From positions 76,006,820 to 76,070,819 of the forward strand of contig CM043702.1 in assembly GCA_023935145.1 (NCBI GenBank): a DNA stretch of 64,000 bases, read 5' to 3'. Source of the stretch: Bretschneidera sinensis (Eukaryota; Streptophyta; Magnoliopsida; Brassicales; Akaniaceae). Positions within the stretch are counted from its first letter, which is position 1, and every line of letters starts with the position of its first letter. This document shows, piece after piece, positions 54,263 to 64,000 of the stretch. The position numbers and the translations under genes are program-made. The notes beneath the pieces were generated by a model. It was given only the letters and a program-made list of their open reading frames with translations. It was not told where the DNA came from and ran no database searches.

Positions 54263-56207
54263 TATAATACCCGTATTTATAAAATAAGGGTAAAGAAGTA
54301 CTTTAGTAAATAAGACATAGAGTTCAAATACTACATGTATTTTAAATGCAGAAGTCAAATTGTTAAGAGAAAAAAAAAATTCCGTCTAGAATGTCCAAGG
54401 AGCAGCAGAAGAGAAAAGAAAGAAAAAAAAGTTTATTTTTAAAAAAAAAATCAAAAGTCAAACTAGGTGGGCAGCAGGTGTAACACCTGCTACCAAGTTA
54501 AGAAGGCAATTTCAAATTGCCATACACGTCTCCAAAACGTGGAGACCTTTGGAGGGGGGGACTGTTGAAGTTTTTAACCCAAGCTTTCATATATATATAT
54601 ATCAGATGTAAACGTAAAAATTTTACTCAAGAGATTTCGTTTAGTTTCCTTTGAATCATCTGTTTTCTTTAAACACTTGGAGACCCAAAGAAAAGTTGAA
54701 AGAGCAAAATTTTGAAGGGGTTTATTTCGAAATTTCATAGAGAATCAGAAAAAACTATCAGAAAAAAAATAAGGTAATAACGTAGTGTTTATTTTTAAAT
54801 TTTTAACATATATGAAATTTCCTGGAGTTCAAAGTGGGAATTTTCAAAGGGTGTGGTTTATGAAGAATTGAAGAAATAATTAGAAATTGAATACCAATAT
54901 TATGTCAGGTGTTGGCGGTCAGCAATCGGGGGAAGTTTCGGAGAAGAACGAGAAAGGCAAGGAAGTGATCCATGGGTAGCTTTAAGTGCTATGGGGTGAG
55001 TTGGATTTACTTTAAGTAATCTAAATAAAAATCAAATATCTAGTAATAATATTAAAATAAATTATTAGCTTATACTTGGTGGTAGATGAAAATTAAATTG
55101 ATATGTATGATATGAATATTGGACACGTAGAAAATTATTATGAGAAAAGAAATATTTTTAGAATAAGAAGTTGATTTAATAATGAAGGTGATAAAGAAAT
55201 TTGACTAGTTGGTGAATAAATTAATGTGATATATGAGGAGAAGAAAAATTGTGAAATTGTTAAGTAGAAAGTTGAGGAAAGAGCGGAGAGTTAAGTTAAA
55301 TATTTTGAATTCATGTGGTATTTATATTATTGCTCATATGTATACTTCATATTATTGTTCATATGCATATGCATTAAATAAGATAACCGAAAGAACCGGG
55401 AGGGGCCGGTCTAATGGAATAACCGTGACAGCTGGTATATGCTGGAAATAAAAGGCACACCGTGACAGCCGGTATATGCTAGAAAATAAATTTCGTGGTA
55501 GTCGGGATAAGTTGTAAAGAACTGGGAAAGGGCCGGTCTAAGATAATAACAACCTGTTGACAGGTGGGAAAACGTTCCCATCATAATCATTCATGCATTG
55601 CATATGTTTTAATTACTGCTTGCATTATTGAAATGCTGATGTGTGATATATTATTGTGAATTTATTTATAGATGGATGAATCTCCCAGAGAGAGACAGTT
55701 ACAGTGAGAAAAAGAGAAAAAGACATAGAAATATGATAATATGGGAATTATTTAAATGTTAGCCGTTGTGTTATTATCCAGTTATAGGAGAAATAAATGA
55801 TTAAATATTTACGGGCTATTTATGAAATTGGAATAGTTTTAGTAAATTTAGTTCACTGAGCTTGTGAAAGTCATCCCTCATTGTACAATGATTTCAGGTA
55901 CCAGACATGACAAATAGTCTGGTGGGTTGAGAGTCAGACGGATTCAATTTCTGTAAGCCACGTACGTGTCAATATCCTTAGACTAGTGAGAAAATGAAAT
56001 AAATATTTGTAAATATTCATGCATCGTACAATGTATATTATGTGTAAGTTAATATCAGATTTATGTACCTCTCCTATTGAGGGTTGAGGATTAAAGCAAG
56101 GAATTTATGTTAATATTATTTTATTGTTGCATATATGCATCATGCTAGGATTCTCAAAATGTGATGACACCCTCTTGGAGGTGGCTAACCCGGGATGGGT
56201 CGTTACA
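54263..56207 (+). repeat. Tekay-like 5' LTR (1945 bp)
   Basis: Starts TATAATACCCG (TG changed to TA; the 3' LTR has TGTAATACCCG) and ends GGGTCGTTACA. Repeated ACCGTGACAGC(T/C)GGTATATGCT at 55422 and 55459, and two GGGCCGGTCTAA blocks. Confidence 0.92.
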
Positions 56208-56208
56208 A

Positions 56209-56224
56209 TTTTGGTATCAGAGCA
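56209..56224 (+). other. tRNA-Met primer binding site
   Basis: TTTTGGTATCAGAGCA two bases after the LTR, a full match to the initiator tRNA-Met type site. Confidence 0.9.
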
Positions 56225-56310
56225 TTAGGTTTTAAGATTCTGTAGACTGCATGAGAACTTAAAAAGTTGAATATCTAAATAAATTATATTTTTAAATGTA
56301 GAGTCTGAGG

Positions 56311-57600
56311 ATGACACGTGGTCGTGCGAGAGATAGAGGTAGAGTTCTGAATAAGAGGGGACGTGGTAGACCCCAAATTTTTAGGAGGACTGAAGTAGAG
56401 CAGGAAGTGGAGTCTGTAATTCCCGCGAGGGAACATGTTGATAGCGCAACTAGTACTAGTAGAGCTGGGTGAGTATCTGAGGGTAGGAATGAAGAATTGA
56501 GAGAAACACTTAATCGTACTGTAGAGAGGATGAATGCAGCTAAAGAAAAGGCTGATATTCTACAGAGTAGATTAGAGGAAAGGGATAGAAGAGAACCTGA
56601 AGGCAAGAGGGTCATAAGGGAGGTATGTTTGCACATGAGATGCAAGGTGATTGTTTTGTGAGGTTTCTTAAGTTTAAACCTTAGTGTTTTAAAGGATCTG
56701 TAAATCCAGTGGAAGCTGAGCATTGGATTAGACATGTGGAGAAATATTTTGAGGTCTTACTAGTGTTAGATAGACGGAAGGTGGCTTTTGCTTCATTTAT
56801 GCTAGAGGGTGAGGCTTCTTAATGGTGGGAGGATATTTTGCCCAGGGTAAGCACACAGGTAGATCAACATTTGACTTGGAGTAAGTTTAAGGATGAGTTG
56901 TTTGCAAAATATTTCCCAGATACCTTTCGGACATAACAAGAAAGAGATTTTATTCATCTGAGGTAGGAAAATTTATCGATGGTTGAATATGATAGTAGAT
57001 TCATAACCCTATCAAGTTTTTTACCTGAGTTAGTGAATATGGAGGAGAGAAAATGTAAGAGATTTTTAGACGAATTACACTATGTCATTCGAAAACTCTC
57101 TTGTATGGGTATAGGGAATTATATTGTACTGGTGGATAAAGTATATCAGATTGAGAAGGATTTGATGGAGTTGAGAGGTAGGAGGGGTTGGTTGAAGAGG
57201 TCTATATTTGAGGGACCTAGAGGTGGTAGCAGTATGAGTGTACAGGGTAGGAGACCACCCCAGATGAGGCGTTCCTTATCACAAGGAACTGTTGTGCAAA
57301 GTCAGAGACAATCAGGATCTACTGCTTCTGTAGCTCAAAGCAATACTGGTGGGACCCATAGATTTGGTAGGCAAGCTATGGGAAGTAGGAGTTATGGTAA
57401 AGGAGTAAGTATGCCATCAGGGGGAAATGGTAACCTGATGTATTATCGAGAGGCTAGGGTCTGCTTTAAATGTAATCAGACGGGGCATCTGGCTCAGAAT
57501 TGTCCTATACAGATATGTTTTTATGTGGTGGGGGAGGATATGTGGCTGCAGATTGTCCAGCGGGGAAATCTGCTGACGTAGGTGTGGGAAGTGTTGGGAG
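56311..57600 (+). pseudogene. Tekay-like gag
   Basis: Starts MTRGRARDRGRVLNKRGRGR at 56311, with an in-frame TGA near 56470 and a shift before the capsid. Capsid: EAEHWIRHVEKYFEVL, FASFMLEGEAS-stop-WWEDI, W-x-K-F-K-D-E-L-F-A-K-Y-F, LSMVEYDSRFITLSSFLPEL. Then an Arg/Ser/Gly-rich linker and zinc knuckles [15 protein letters not shown] (about 57460) and, after a frameshift, [14 protein letters not shown]. Inactive. Confidence 0.88.
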
Positions 57601-57699
57601 GAGATCAGTGGAGAGAGGTGGTGGATTAGACGGTGTGCGGGGCAGAGGTCGAGGATCAATGGCAGAGCGAAGACATGGCAGTCAGATTGAGTCCAGAGA

Positions 57700-58080
57700 T
57701 GGCATAGTCTATGCATTGACCCAACATAATGCACAAGCCACTTCTGATGTTGTTATGGGTATAATCTCTATCCTTGGCAGGCTTGCTAGATTATTGATTG
57801 ATCCTGGTGCAACCTATTCTTTTGCATCTAGTAGTTATATGAAATCTATTGGTGCTAGTGCTAGTCCTTTGATGCATGCAATTATTATTGAGATTCCTAC
57901 TGGAGATAGGGTTATTATTAGGACAATATATCGCGGTTGTGTGATTAACATTGCTGATAGAGAATTTGAAGTTGATTTATTACATTTAGATATGACAGAT
58001 TTTCATTTAATTATGGGAATGAATTGGTTATCTGCATATCATGCTTGGGTAGATTGTTTTAGGAAAAATGTGTTGTTCAA
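57700..58080 (+). pseudogene. Tekay-like protease
   Basis: Within an open frame to 58633: [20 protein letters not shown] (the D-P-G-A-T active site common in plant Gypsy) and [19 protein letters not shown]. Looks intact as a domain. Confidence 0.85.
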
Positions 58081-58229
58081 GATACCTGGACAAGAGGAGT
58101 TTAATTTTCAAGGAGAACGTAAGATATTTGGAAATTGTCTTATTTCTGCCTTAACTGCTAGTAAATGGTTGAGGAAGGGCTGTGAGGGGTATTTGGCACA
58201 TGTAGTGGATTCTAGCAAGAAGGGTAGGA

Positions 58230-59180
58230 ATTTAGAAGATATATTGGTAGTAAAATATTTTTCTGATGTTTTCCCTGAAGAGTTGACTGGGTTGCCTCCC
58301 AATAAGGAGATTGAGTTTTCTATTGAGGTGATTTCAGGATCAACACCCATATCCATAGCACCTTATAGAATGCCACTAGCTGAATTGAGAGAGTTAAAAG
58401 TTCAGCTTCAGTATTTACTAGATAAACAGTTTATCCGACCTAGTATGTCACCCTGGGGAGCCCCTGTGTTATTTATTAAGAAGAAGGATGGGACAATGAG
58501 GTTGTGTATTGATTATAGACAACTGAATAAGATCACCATCAAGAATAGATATCCTTTGCCCAGGATAGATGATTTATTTGAGCAGTTACAGGGAGCTAGA
58601 GTATTTTCTAAGATAAACCTGAGGTCGGGTTAACATCAATTGAGGATAAGGGAGGAGGATGTGCCTAAGACTGCTTTTAGGACATGTTATGGCCATCATG
58701 AGTTCTTGGTGATACCATTTGGATTGACTAATGCTCCTACAACATTTATGGATCTTATGAATCGGGTGTTTAAACCATTCTTGTACAGATTTTTTATTAT
58801 GTTTATTGATGATATTTTGGTATATTCCAAGAATGAAGAGGAGCATATGCAATATTTAGAGATAGTGTTGGAGATTTTAAGGAAAGCGAAATTATATGCA
58901 AAGTTCTCCAAATGTGAGTTTTGGTTAAGCGAGATATCTTTTTTGGGTCATGTTGTGTCGGGAGAAGGGATAGCAGTTGACCCACAAAAAGTAGAAGCAG
59001 TGTTGAATTGGGAAAGACCCACAAGTGTAACTGAAATTAAAAGTTTTTTGGGGTTGGCTGGTTATTATCGGAGATTTATCCAAAAAATTTCTATGATTGC
59101 TGGACCATTGACTAAATTGACCAGGAAGGATGCAAAGTTTAGGTGGTCAGAGGAATGTGAGAGAAGTTTCCAACTATTGA
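58230..59180 (+). pseudogene. Tekay-like reverse transcriptase
   Basis: [57 protein letters not shown] and [20 protein letters not shown], then a stop (TAA for Tyr) at 58631 in RSG-stop-HQLR. Continues [20 protein letters not shown], the catalytic FIDDILVYS at 58802 and [11 protein letters not shown]. One codon change would be enough to break translation, which is what is seen. Confidence 0.9.
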
Positions 59181-59580
59181 AAGAGAAACTGACTACTACC
59201 TCAATGTTGTGCTTCCTTATGGTGATGAAAGATTTATGGTTTATAGTGATGCGTCACATCAAGGGTTGGGATGTATGTTGATGCAACATGGGAGAGTTAT
59301 AGCCTATGCATCTAGGTAACTGAAGAACCATGAGAGAAATTACCCGACCCATGATTTAGAATTGGCTGCCATAGTTTTTACTTTGAAGATTTGAAGATAT
59401 CACCTATATGGAGCAAATTGTGAAATTTTTACTGATCATAAGAGCTTGACGCATTTGCTGACCTAGAAGGAGTTGAATTTGAGGTAGATGAGGTGGATGA
59501 AGTTAATCTGTGATTATGATTGTACGACTCACTATCATCCAGGAAAGGCTAATGTAGTAGCTGATGCATTGAGTAGAAAG
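59180..59580 (+). pseudogene. Tekay-like RNase H
   Basis: [18 protein letters not shown], then a frameshift near 59200; [19 protein letters not shown] reads in the next frame. Continues TDHKSLTHLLT-stop-KELNLR and YHPGKANVVADALSRK. Confidence 0.82.
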
Positions 59581-59779
59581 ACTACAGGGAGATTAACTGC
59601 TATTGGGAGTCATAATACTAGCTTGATGATAGAATTAAGAAGAATGAGGACGCAATTGAGTATCAATGATAGAGGAGTATTGATAATGAAAATAGTGATA
59701 CAATCTCCTATTATTGATCATTTATTACAGATGGAGGGTAGAGATGAGGGAATAGAGAAGATCAGACAGGAAGTGTTGA

Positions 59780-60770
59780 GTGGGAAGCCAACTAAGTTCA
59801 GAATTAGAGAAGATGGTATGGTAGTATTGGGGCATAGAGTTTGTGTTCCCAATGATGGCGAGATGAGAAAGGAGATACTAAGGGAGGCTTATGATTCTGT
59901 ATATTCTATGCACCTAGGTAATAATAAGATGTATAGGGGATTGAAACAAAATTATTAGTGGTCAGGGATGGAGAAGGATGTAGCAGAATATATTGCTAGA
60001 TGTTTGACTCGTTAACAGGTAAAGTCTGAGAATAGATATCCAGCAGGTTTATTACAACCTCTTCCAGTATCTGAGTGGCCATGGGAAAATGTGAGTATTG
60101 ATTTTGTCTCTGGCTCTCTCCGTACCTAGAGACGACACGACACCGTATAGGTTATAGTGGATAGACTTTCTAAGTCTTCACATTTTCTTCCTATTAAAAC
60201 TACTTGGAGTCCAGAGAAATTTTCTGAGTTGTATGTAGCAGAGATAGTAAAATTACATGGAGTACCTTTGAGTATCATATCAGATAGAGATTCTAGATTT
60301 ACCTCTAGATTTTGGAGGAGTTTCCAAGAAGCTATGGGTATGCAATTATAGTTTAGTACAACTTTTCATCCATAAATTGATGGGCAGATGGGGAGAATTA
60401 TCAGAATACTAAACGATATGCTGAGGGCAAGTGTATTGAGCTTTTCAGTGAGTTGGGATGTTTATTTGCCATTGATCGAGTTTGCATATAATAATCAGTA
60501 TCAAACTAGTATTGAGATGGCACCCTTCAAGGCGTTGTATGTTATAAGGTGTAGAACACCAGTATGCTGGGAAGAAGTTGGAGAGAGCAAGATATATGGC
60601 CCCGAAATGATAGACTTGACTACTGAGAGGATTAAACTGGTTAGGGAGAACCTCAGAGCAGCCCAGAACAGACAGAAGGATATGCTGATAAAAAAATACG
60701 ACCTCTCGAGTTCCAGGTTGGTGATTGGGTATTTTTGAAGATATCTCCGTGGAAAGGGGTGTTGCGGTTT
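59780..60770 (+). pseudogene. Tekay-like integrase, catalytic Glu lost
   Basis: Zinc finger decayed: REAYDSVYSMH (first His now Tyr) and CLTR-stop (second Cys now Arg). Core has VSIDFVSGS (D) and IISDRDSRFTSRFW (D), but the Glu of the DGQSER motif of relatives is Gly (DGQMGRII). IEFAYNNQYQTSIEMAPF and RPVCWEE-like text follow. Stops near 59958, 60015, 60130, 60352 and 60738. Confidence 0.85.
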
Positions 60771-60785
60771 AAAAAGAAGTGAAAG

Positions 60786-61135
60786 TTGAGCCCAAGATTT
60801 ATGGGGCCCTATGAAGTGATTGAGAGAATTGAGCCCGTAGCATATCATTTGGATTTGCCTCCGGAATTAAAGCAATTACATAATGTTTTTCATGTGTTAC
60901 TACTGAGAAAGTACTTACACGATGAATCTCATAGTATCTCGAATCAGGCGATAGAATTTCAGGAAGATTTGACCTTTATGCAAGTACCGGTCAAAATCCT
61001 AGACAGAAAGGATCAAGTTTTGCGCAATAAAGTCATTCCTTTGATTCAAATATTATGACAAAATAAAGATGTCGAAGAAGTCATATGGGAGCATGAACCA
61101 AGAATGAGGAAAGATTACCCCCGACTCTTTTCTTG
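60786..61135 (+). pseudogene. Tekay-like C-terminal chromodomain-type tail
   Basis: [36 protein letters not shown] and [20 protein letters not shown], then TGA in place of the usual Trp, and VEEVIWEHEPRMRKDYPRLF to the natural stop near 61133. In active relatives this tail guides integration. Confidence 0.85.
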
Positions 61136-61187
61136 ATTTTAGATAAGAAAATTTTGGGGACGGAATTTTTTATAAGGTGGGTAGAAT

Positions 61188-61523
61188 TGTAATACCCGTA
61201 TTTATAAAATAAGGATAAAGAAGTACTTTAATAAATAAGACATAGAGTTCAAAAACAAAATGTATTTTAAATGCAAAAGTCAAATTGTTAAGAAAAAAAA
61301 TTCCGTCCAGAACGTGCAGAGAGCAACAGAAGATAAAAGAAAGAAAAAAAAAATCAAAAGTCAAACTAGGTGGGCAGCAGGTGTAACACCTGCTGCCAAT
61401 TTAAGAAAGCAATTTCAAATTGCCTTACACGTCTCCTAAACGTGGAGACCTTTGGAGAGGGGGCTGCTGAAGTTTTCAACCCAAGCTTTCATATATATAT
61501 ATACTGAAGTTTTCAACCCAAGC

Positions 61524-61597
<74 letters not shown>

Positions 61598-63150
61598 TGT
61601 AAACATAAAAATTTTACTCAAGAGATTTCATTTAGTTTCCGTTGAATCATCTGTTTTCTTTAAACACTTAGAGACCCAAAGAAAAGTTAAAAGAGCAAAA
61701 TTTTGAAGGGGTTTATTTCGAAATTTCATAGAGAATCAGGAAAAGCTATCAGAAAAAAACATAAGGTAATAACGTAGTGTTTATTTTTAAATTTTTAGCA
61801 TATATGAAATTTCTTGGAGTTCAAAGTGAAAATTTTCAAAGGGTGTGGTTTATGAAGAATTGAAGAAATAATTAGAAATTGAATACCAATATTATGTCAG
61901 GTGTTGGCAGTCAGCAATCGGGGGAAGTTTCAGAGAAGAACGAGAAAGGCAATGAGGTGATCCACAGGTAGCTTTAAGTGCTACAGGGTGAGTTAGATTT
62001 ACTTTAAGTAATCTAAATAAAAATCAAATATCTAGTAATAATATTAAAATAAATTATTAGCTTATGCTTGGTGGTAGATAAAAATTAAATTGATATGTAT
62101 AATATGAATATTGGACACATAGAAAATTATTAATGGAAAAGAAATATTTTTAGAAGAAGGAGTTGATTTAATAATGAAGGTGATAAAGAAATTTTGACTA
62201 GTTGGTGAATAAATTGATGTGATATATGAGGAGAAGAAAAATTGTGGAATTGTTAAACAGAAAGTTGAGGAAAGACTGGATAGTTAAATTAAATATTTTG
62301 AATTTATGTGGTGTTTATATTTACTTCATATTATTGTTCATATGCATCTGCATTAAATAAGATAACCAAAAGAACCGGGAAGGGGCCGGTCTAATAGAAT
62401 AACCGTGACAGCTGATATATGCTGGAAAATAAATTACATGACAGCCGGGATAAGCTGTAAAGAACCAGGAAGGGGCCGGTCTAAGATAATAACAACCTGT
62501 CGACAAGTGGGAAGACGTTCCTATCATAATCATTCATGCATTGCATCTGTTTTAATTATTGCTTGCATTATTGAAATGCTGATGCGTGGTATATTATTGT
62601 AAATTTATTTATAGATGGATGAATCTCCCAGAGAGAGACAATTACAGTGAGAAAAAGAGAAAAGGACATAGAAATATGATAATATGGGAATTATTTAAAT
62701 GTTAGCCGTTGTGCTATTATCCAGTTATAGGAGAAATAAATGATTAAATATTTACGGGCTATTTATGAAATTGGAATACTTTTAGTAAATTTAGTTTACT
62801 GAGTTTGTGAAGCTCATCCCTCATTGTACAATGATTTCAAGTAACAGACAAGACAAATAATCTGGTGGGTTGAGAGTCAGACAGATTCAATTTCTGTAAG
62901 CCACGTACGTGTCAATATCCTCAGACTAGTGAGAAAATGAAATAAATATTTGTAAATATTCATGCATCGTACATTGTATATTATGTGTAAGTCAATATCA
63001 GATTTATATACCTTCCCTGTTGAAGGTTAAGGATTAAAGCAAGGAATTTATGTTAATATTATTTTGTTGTTGCATATATGCGTCGTGCTGAGATTCTCAA
63101 AATGTGATGACACTGTCTCGGGGGTGGCCATCCCGGGATGGGTCGTTACA
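61188..63150 (+). repeat. Tekay-like 3' LTR (1963 bp)
   Basis: TGTAATACCCG to GGGTCGTTACA. Differs from the 5' LTR by scattered substitutions, a ~37-bp tandem duplication (CTGAAGTTTTCAACCCAAGC at 61467 and 61504) and a long TA run. Confidence 0.92.
61530..61593. repeat. (TA)n microsatellite in the 3' LTR
   Basis: About 32 TA units where the 5' LTR has only about 7 (54588-54602). Confidence 0.95.
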
Positions 63151-63155
63151 GTTAT
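63151..63155. repeat. target site duplication GTTAT (right)
   Basis: Identical to 54258-54262. Confidence 0.88.
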
Positions 63156-63486
63156 AATAGGAATTCACTTTGTGATTTGATGATATTGTTTATGTGCGAA
63201 AATCTTCTGTATAAGCTATTGTGAAAATTTAGTGATAATGGAAGTTCTTGGATATTTCATTTTTTAGGCTCTAATAGGACTCTTGATATCTTTGAAAAGG
63301 AAGAAAAATGAGAATTGTGCTTTATCAACTAAATGTTGTGCCTCATTTGTCTTAACAAACTACTAGTAGACTTATCCTCTATTTCATACTGTACTAAATA
63401 ATTATAGCTAACCTTTTTTTTTCTTCATATATCCTCTCTTTTTCATGGAGTATGATGCTCTAAAATCTAGAAGTCTTGATAGATAC
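63156..63486 (+). repeat. unclassified tandem repeat family, block 3
   Basis: Resumes the unit broken by the Tekay-like element: TGTGATTTGATGATATTGTT, AAATCTTCTGTATAAGCTAT, GAATTGTGCTTTATCAAC and CTTGATAGATAC, matching 48500-48572 and 52160-52520. Confidence 0.75.
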
Positions 63487-64000
63487 TGTAAACCAAGGTT
63501 CAAACCCAAGAGGGGAGGTGAAATGGGTTTTAAATTTTTTTTCTGATTAACTTGCAAGTTTTTAAACAGTTAAATACACAAAACACCCAATCAAATAATA
63601 TGCTTGAAAGTAAAGAGTTTAAGGAAGAGAAAGTGCAAACTCCATTTATAGTGGTTTGGCAATATTGGATTCCTTTCGACCCTACGTCCACTCTCTTCAT
63701 GGAACCTCCTTAAAATAATCCACTAAAACTTTAGTTGTATAACTTAACGGGTGTTGTACAAACCTTACAACCAATCTCTTCTTCACGGAAGCTACGATGA
63801 AGTGTTTAATCCTAAACACTCTAAGAGTTATACCAACTTTTTCCCTTTACAATAAATGAAATTTGCCATAAAGTAAATAATAGAGAGACAATAATAAGTG
63901 CTTTTACAAATGAACAATATCTCTCTTTCAAGAACAAGCTTGAAGAATGACTCAACAATAAATTTTTCAAAGCTTTTGAGAATTAATGAGATATCTTGTG
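63487..64000 (-). mobile_element. Sirevirus-like LTR, cut by the window edge
   Basis: Begins TGTAAACCAAGGTTCAAACC on the plus strand and follows the same text as 29952-30480 (CCCAAGAGGGG, GTGGTTTGGCAATAT, CGACCCTACGTCCACTCTC, AATATCTCTCTTTCAAG). Like that copy, it reads as an LTR end on the minus strand. The rest lies beyond base 64000. Confidence 0.75.

Larger units (their letters stand above)
54263..63150 (+). mobile_element. full-length Tekay-like Gypsy chromovirus (inactive)
   Basis: LTRs at 54263-56207 and 61188-63150, tRNA-Met primer site TTGGTATCAGAGC at 56211, polypurine-type TTTTGGGGACGGAATTTTTTA before the 3' LTR, and GTTAT duplication. Order gag, protease, RT, RNase H, integrase, chromodomain-like tail. 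At least ten stops or frameshifts. Inserted in the unclassified repeat family. Confidence 0.93.

Noticed and set aside
56292..56735. 147-codon minus-strand frame
   Set aside because: Exactly opposite the Tekay-like gag on the plus strand; no recognisable domain.
61452..61706. Frame with repeated Ile-Tyr
   Set aside because: Translation of the (TA)n microsatellite in the LTR; the same applies to 47142-47372.

Overview
This is plant nuclear DNA, most likely from a dicot. It holds one spliced gene with GT-AG introns, plant LINE, Copia and Gypsy retroelements, hAT-like DNA transposons and plant gene fragments (PPR, plant mobile domain, NC2-alpha). Nothing is organised like bacterial or organellar DNA. 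I did not identify the species.

Left part (1-14.3 kb, minus strand): the 5' two thirds of a two-rhodanese-domain sulfurtransferase gene (STR1 / 3-mercaptopyruvate sulfurtransferase type). Exons 1-6 can be placed to the base (233 codons, ATG at 13955). The exons for the second rhodanese domain, with the catalytic cysteine, lie beyond the left edge. Intron 2 is about 10.6 kb. It carries a decayed L1-type LINE joined to the 3' end of a second LINE, an exon of an NC2-alpha (DRAP1) gene, and a pair of ~230-bp inverted repeats bordered by TTA that may be the ends of one large gene-capturing element. Intron 6 holds a short Copia/TRIM LTR with its tRNA-Met primer site and another LINE fragment.

Middle part (14.3-34 kb): no intact gene. 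In order there is a hAT-like element carrying a dead PPR fragment; a MITE-like element; about 1 kb of diverged tandem repeats built on small hairpins; a decayed Gypsy gag-protease split by a 927-bp hAT element with a perfect 8-bp target duplication; an LTR-like promoter region; a Copia solo LTR; a dead plant-mobile-domain gene; and a 5'-truncated Copia element whose LTR was later hit by a Sirevirus-like solo LTR.

Right part (34-64 kb): a 5'-truncated Athila-like Gypsy element is interrupted by a complete, internally deleted Athila-like element (two 1257-bp LTRs, TSD GGACA). Then follows an unclassified tandem repeat family. It is interrupted by a truncated Gypsy element with a 254-bp LTR (48.6-51.8 kb), by a full-length Tekay-like chromovirus (54.26-63.15 kb, TSD GTTAT), and at the right edge by a second Sirevirus-like LTR.

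Every retroelement reading frame here has stops or frameshifts, so the sulfurtransferase is the only likely functional gene. The most unusual pattern is that several unrelated LTRs or leaders carry clusters of short near-palindromes, of different sequence in each family, at a common ~20-23 bp spacing, usually upstream of the TATA-like box.
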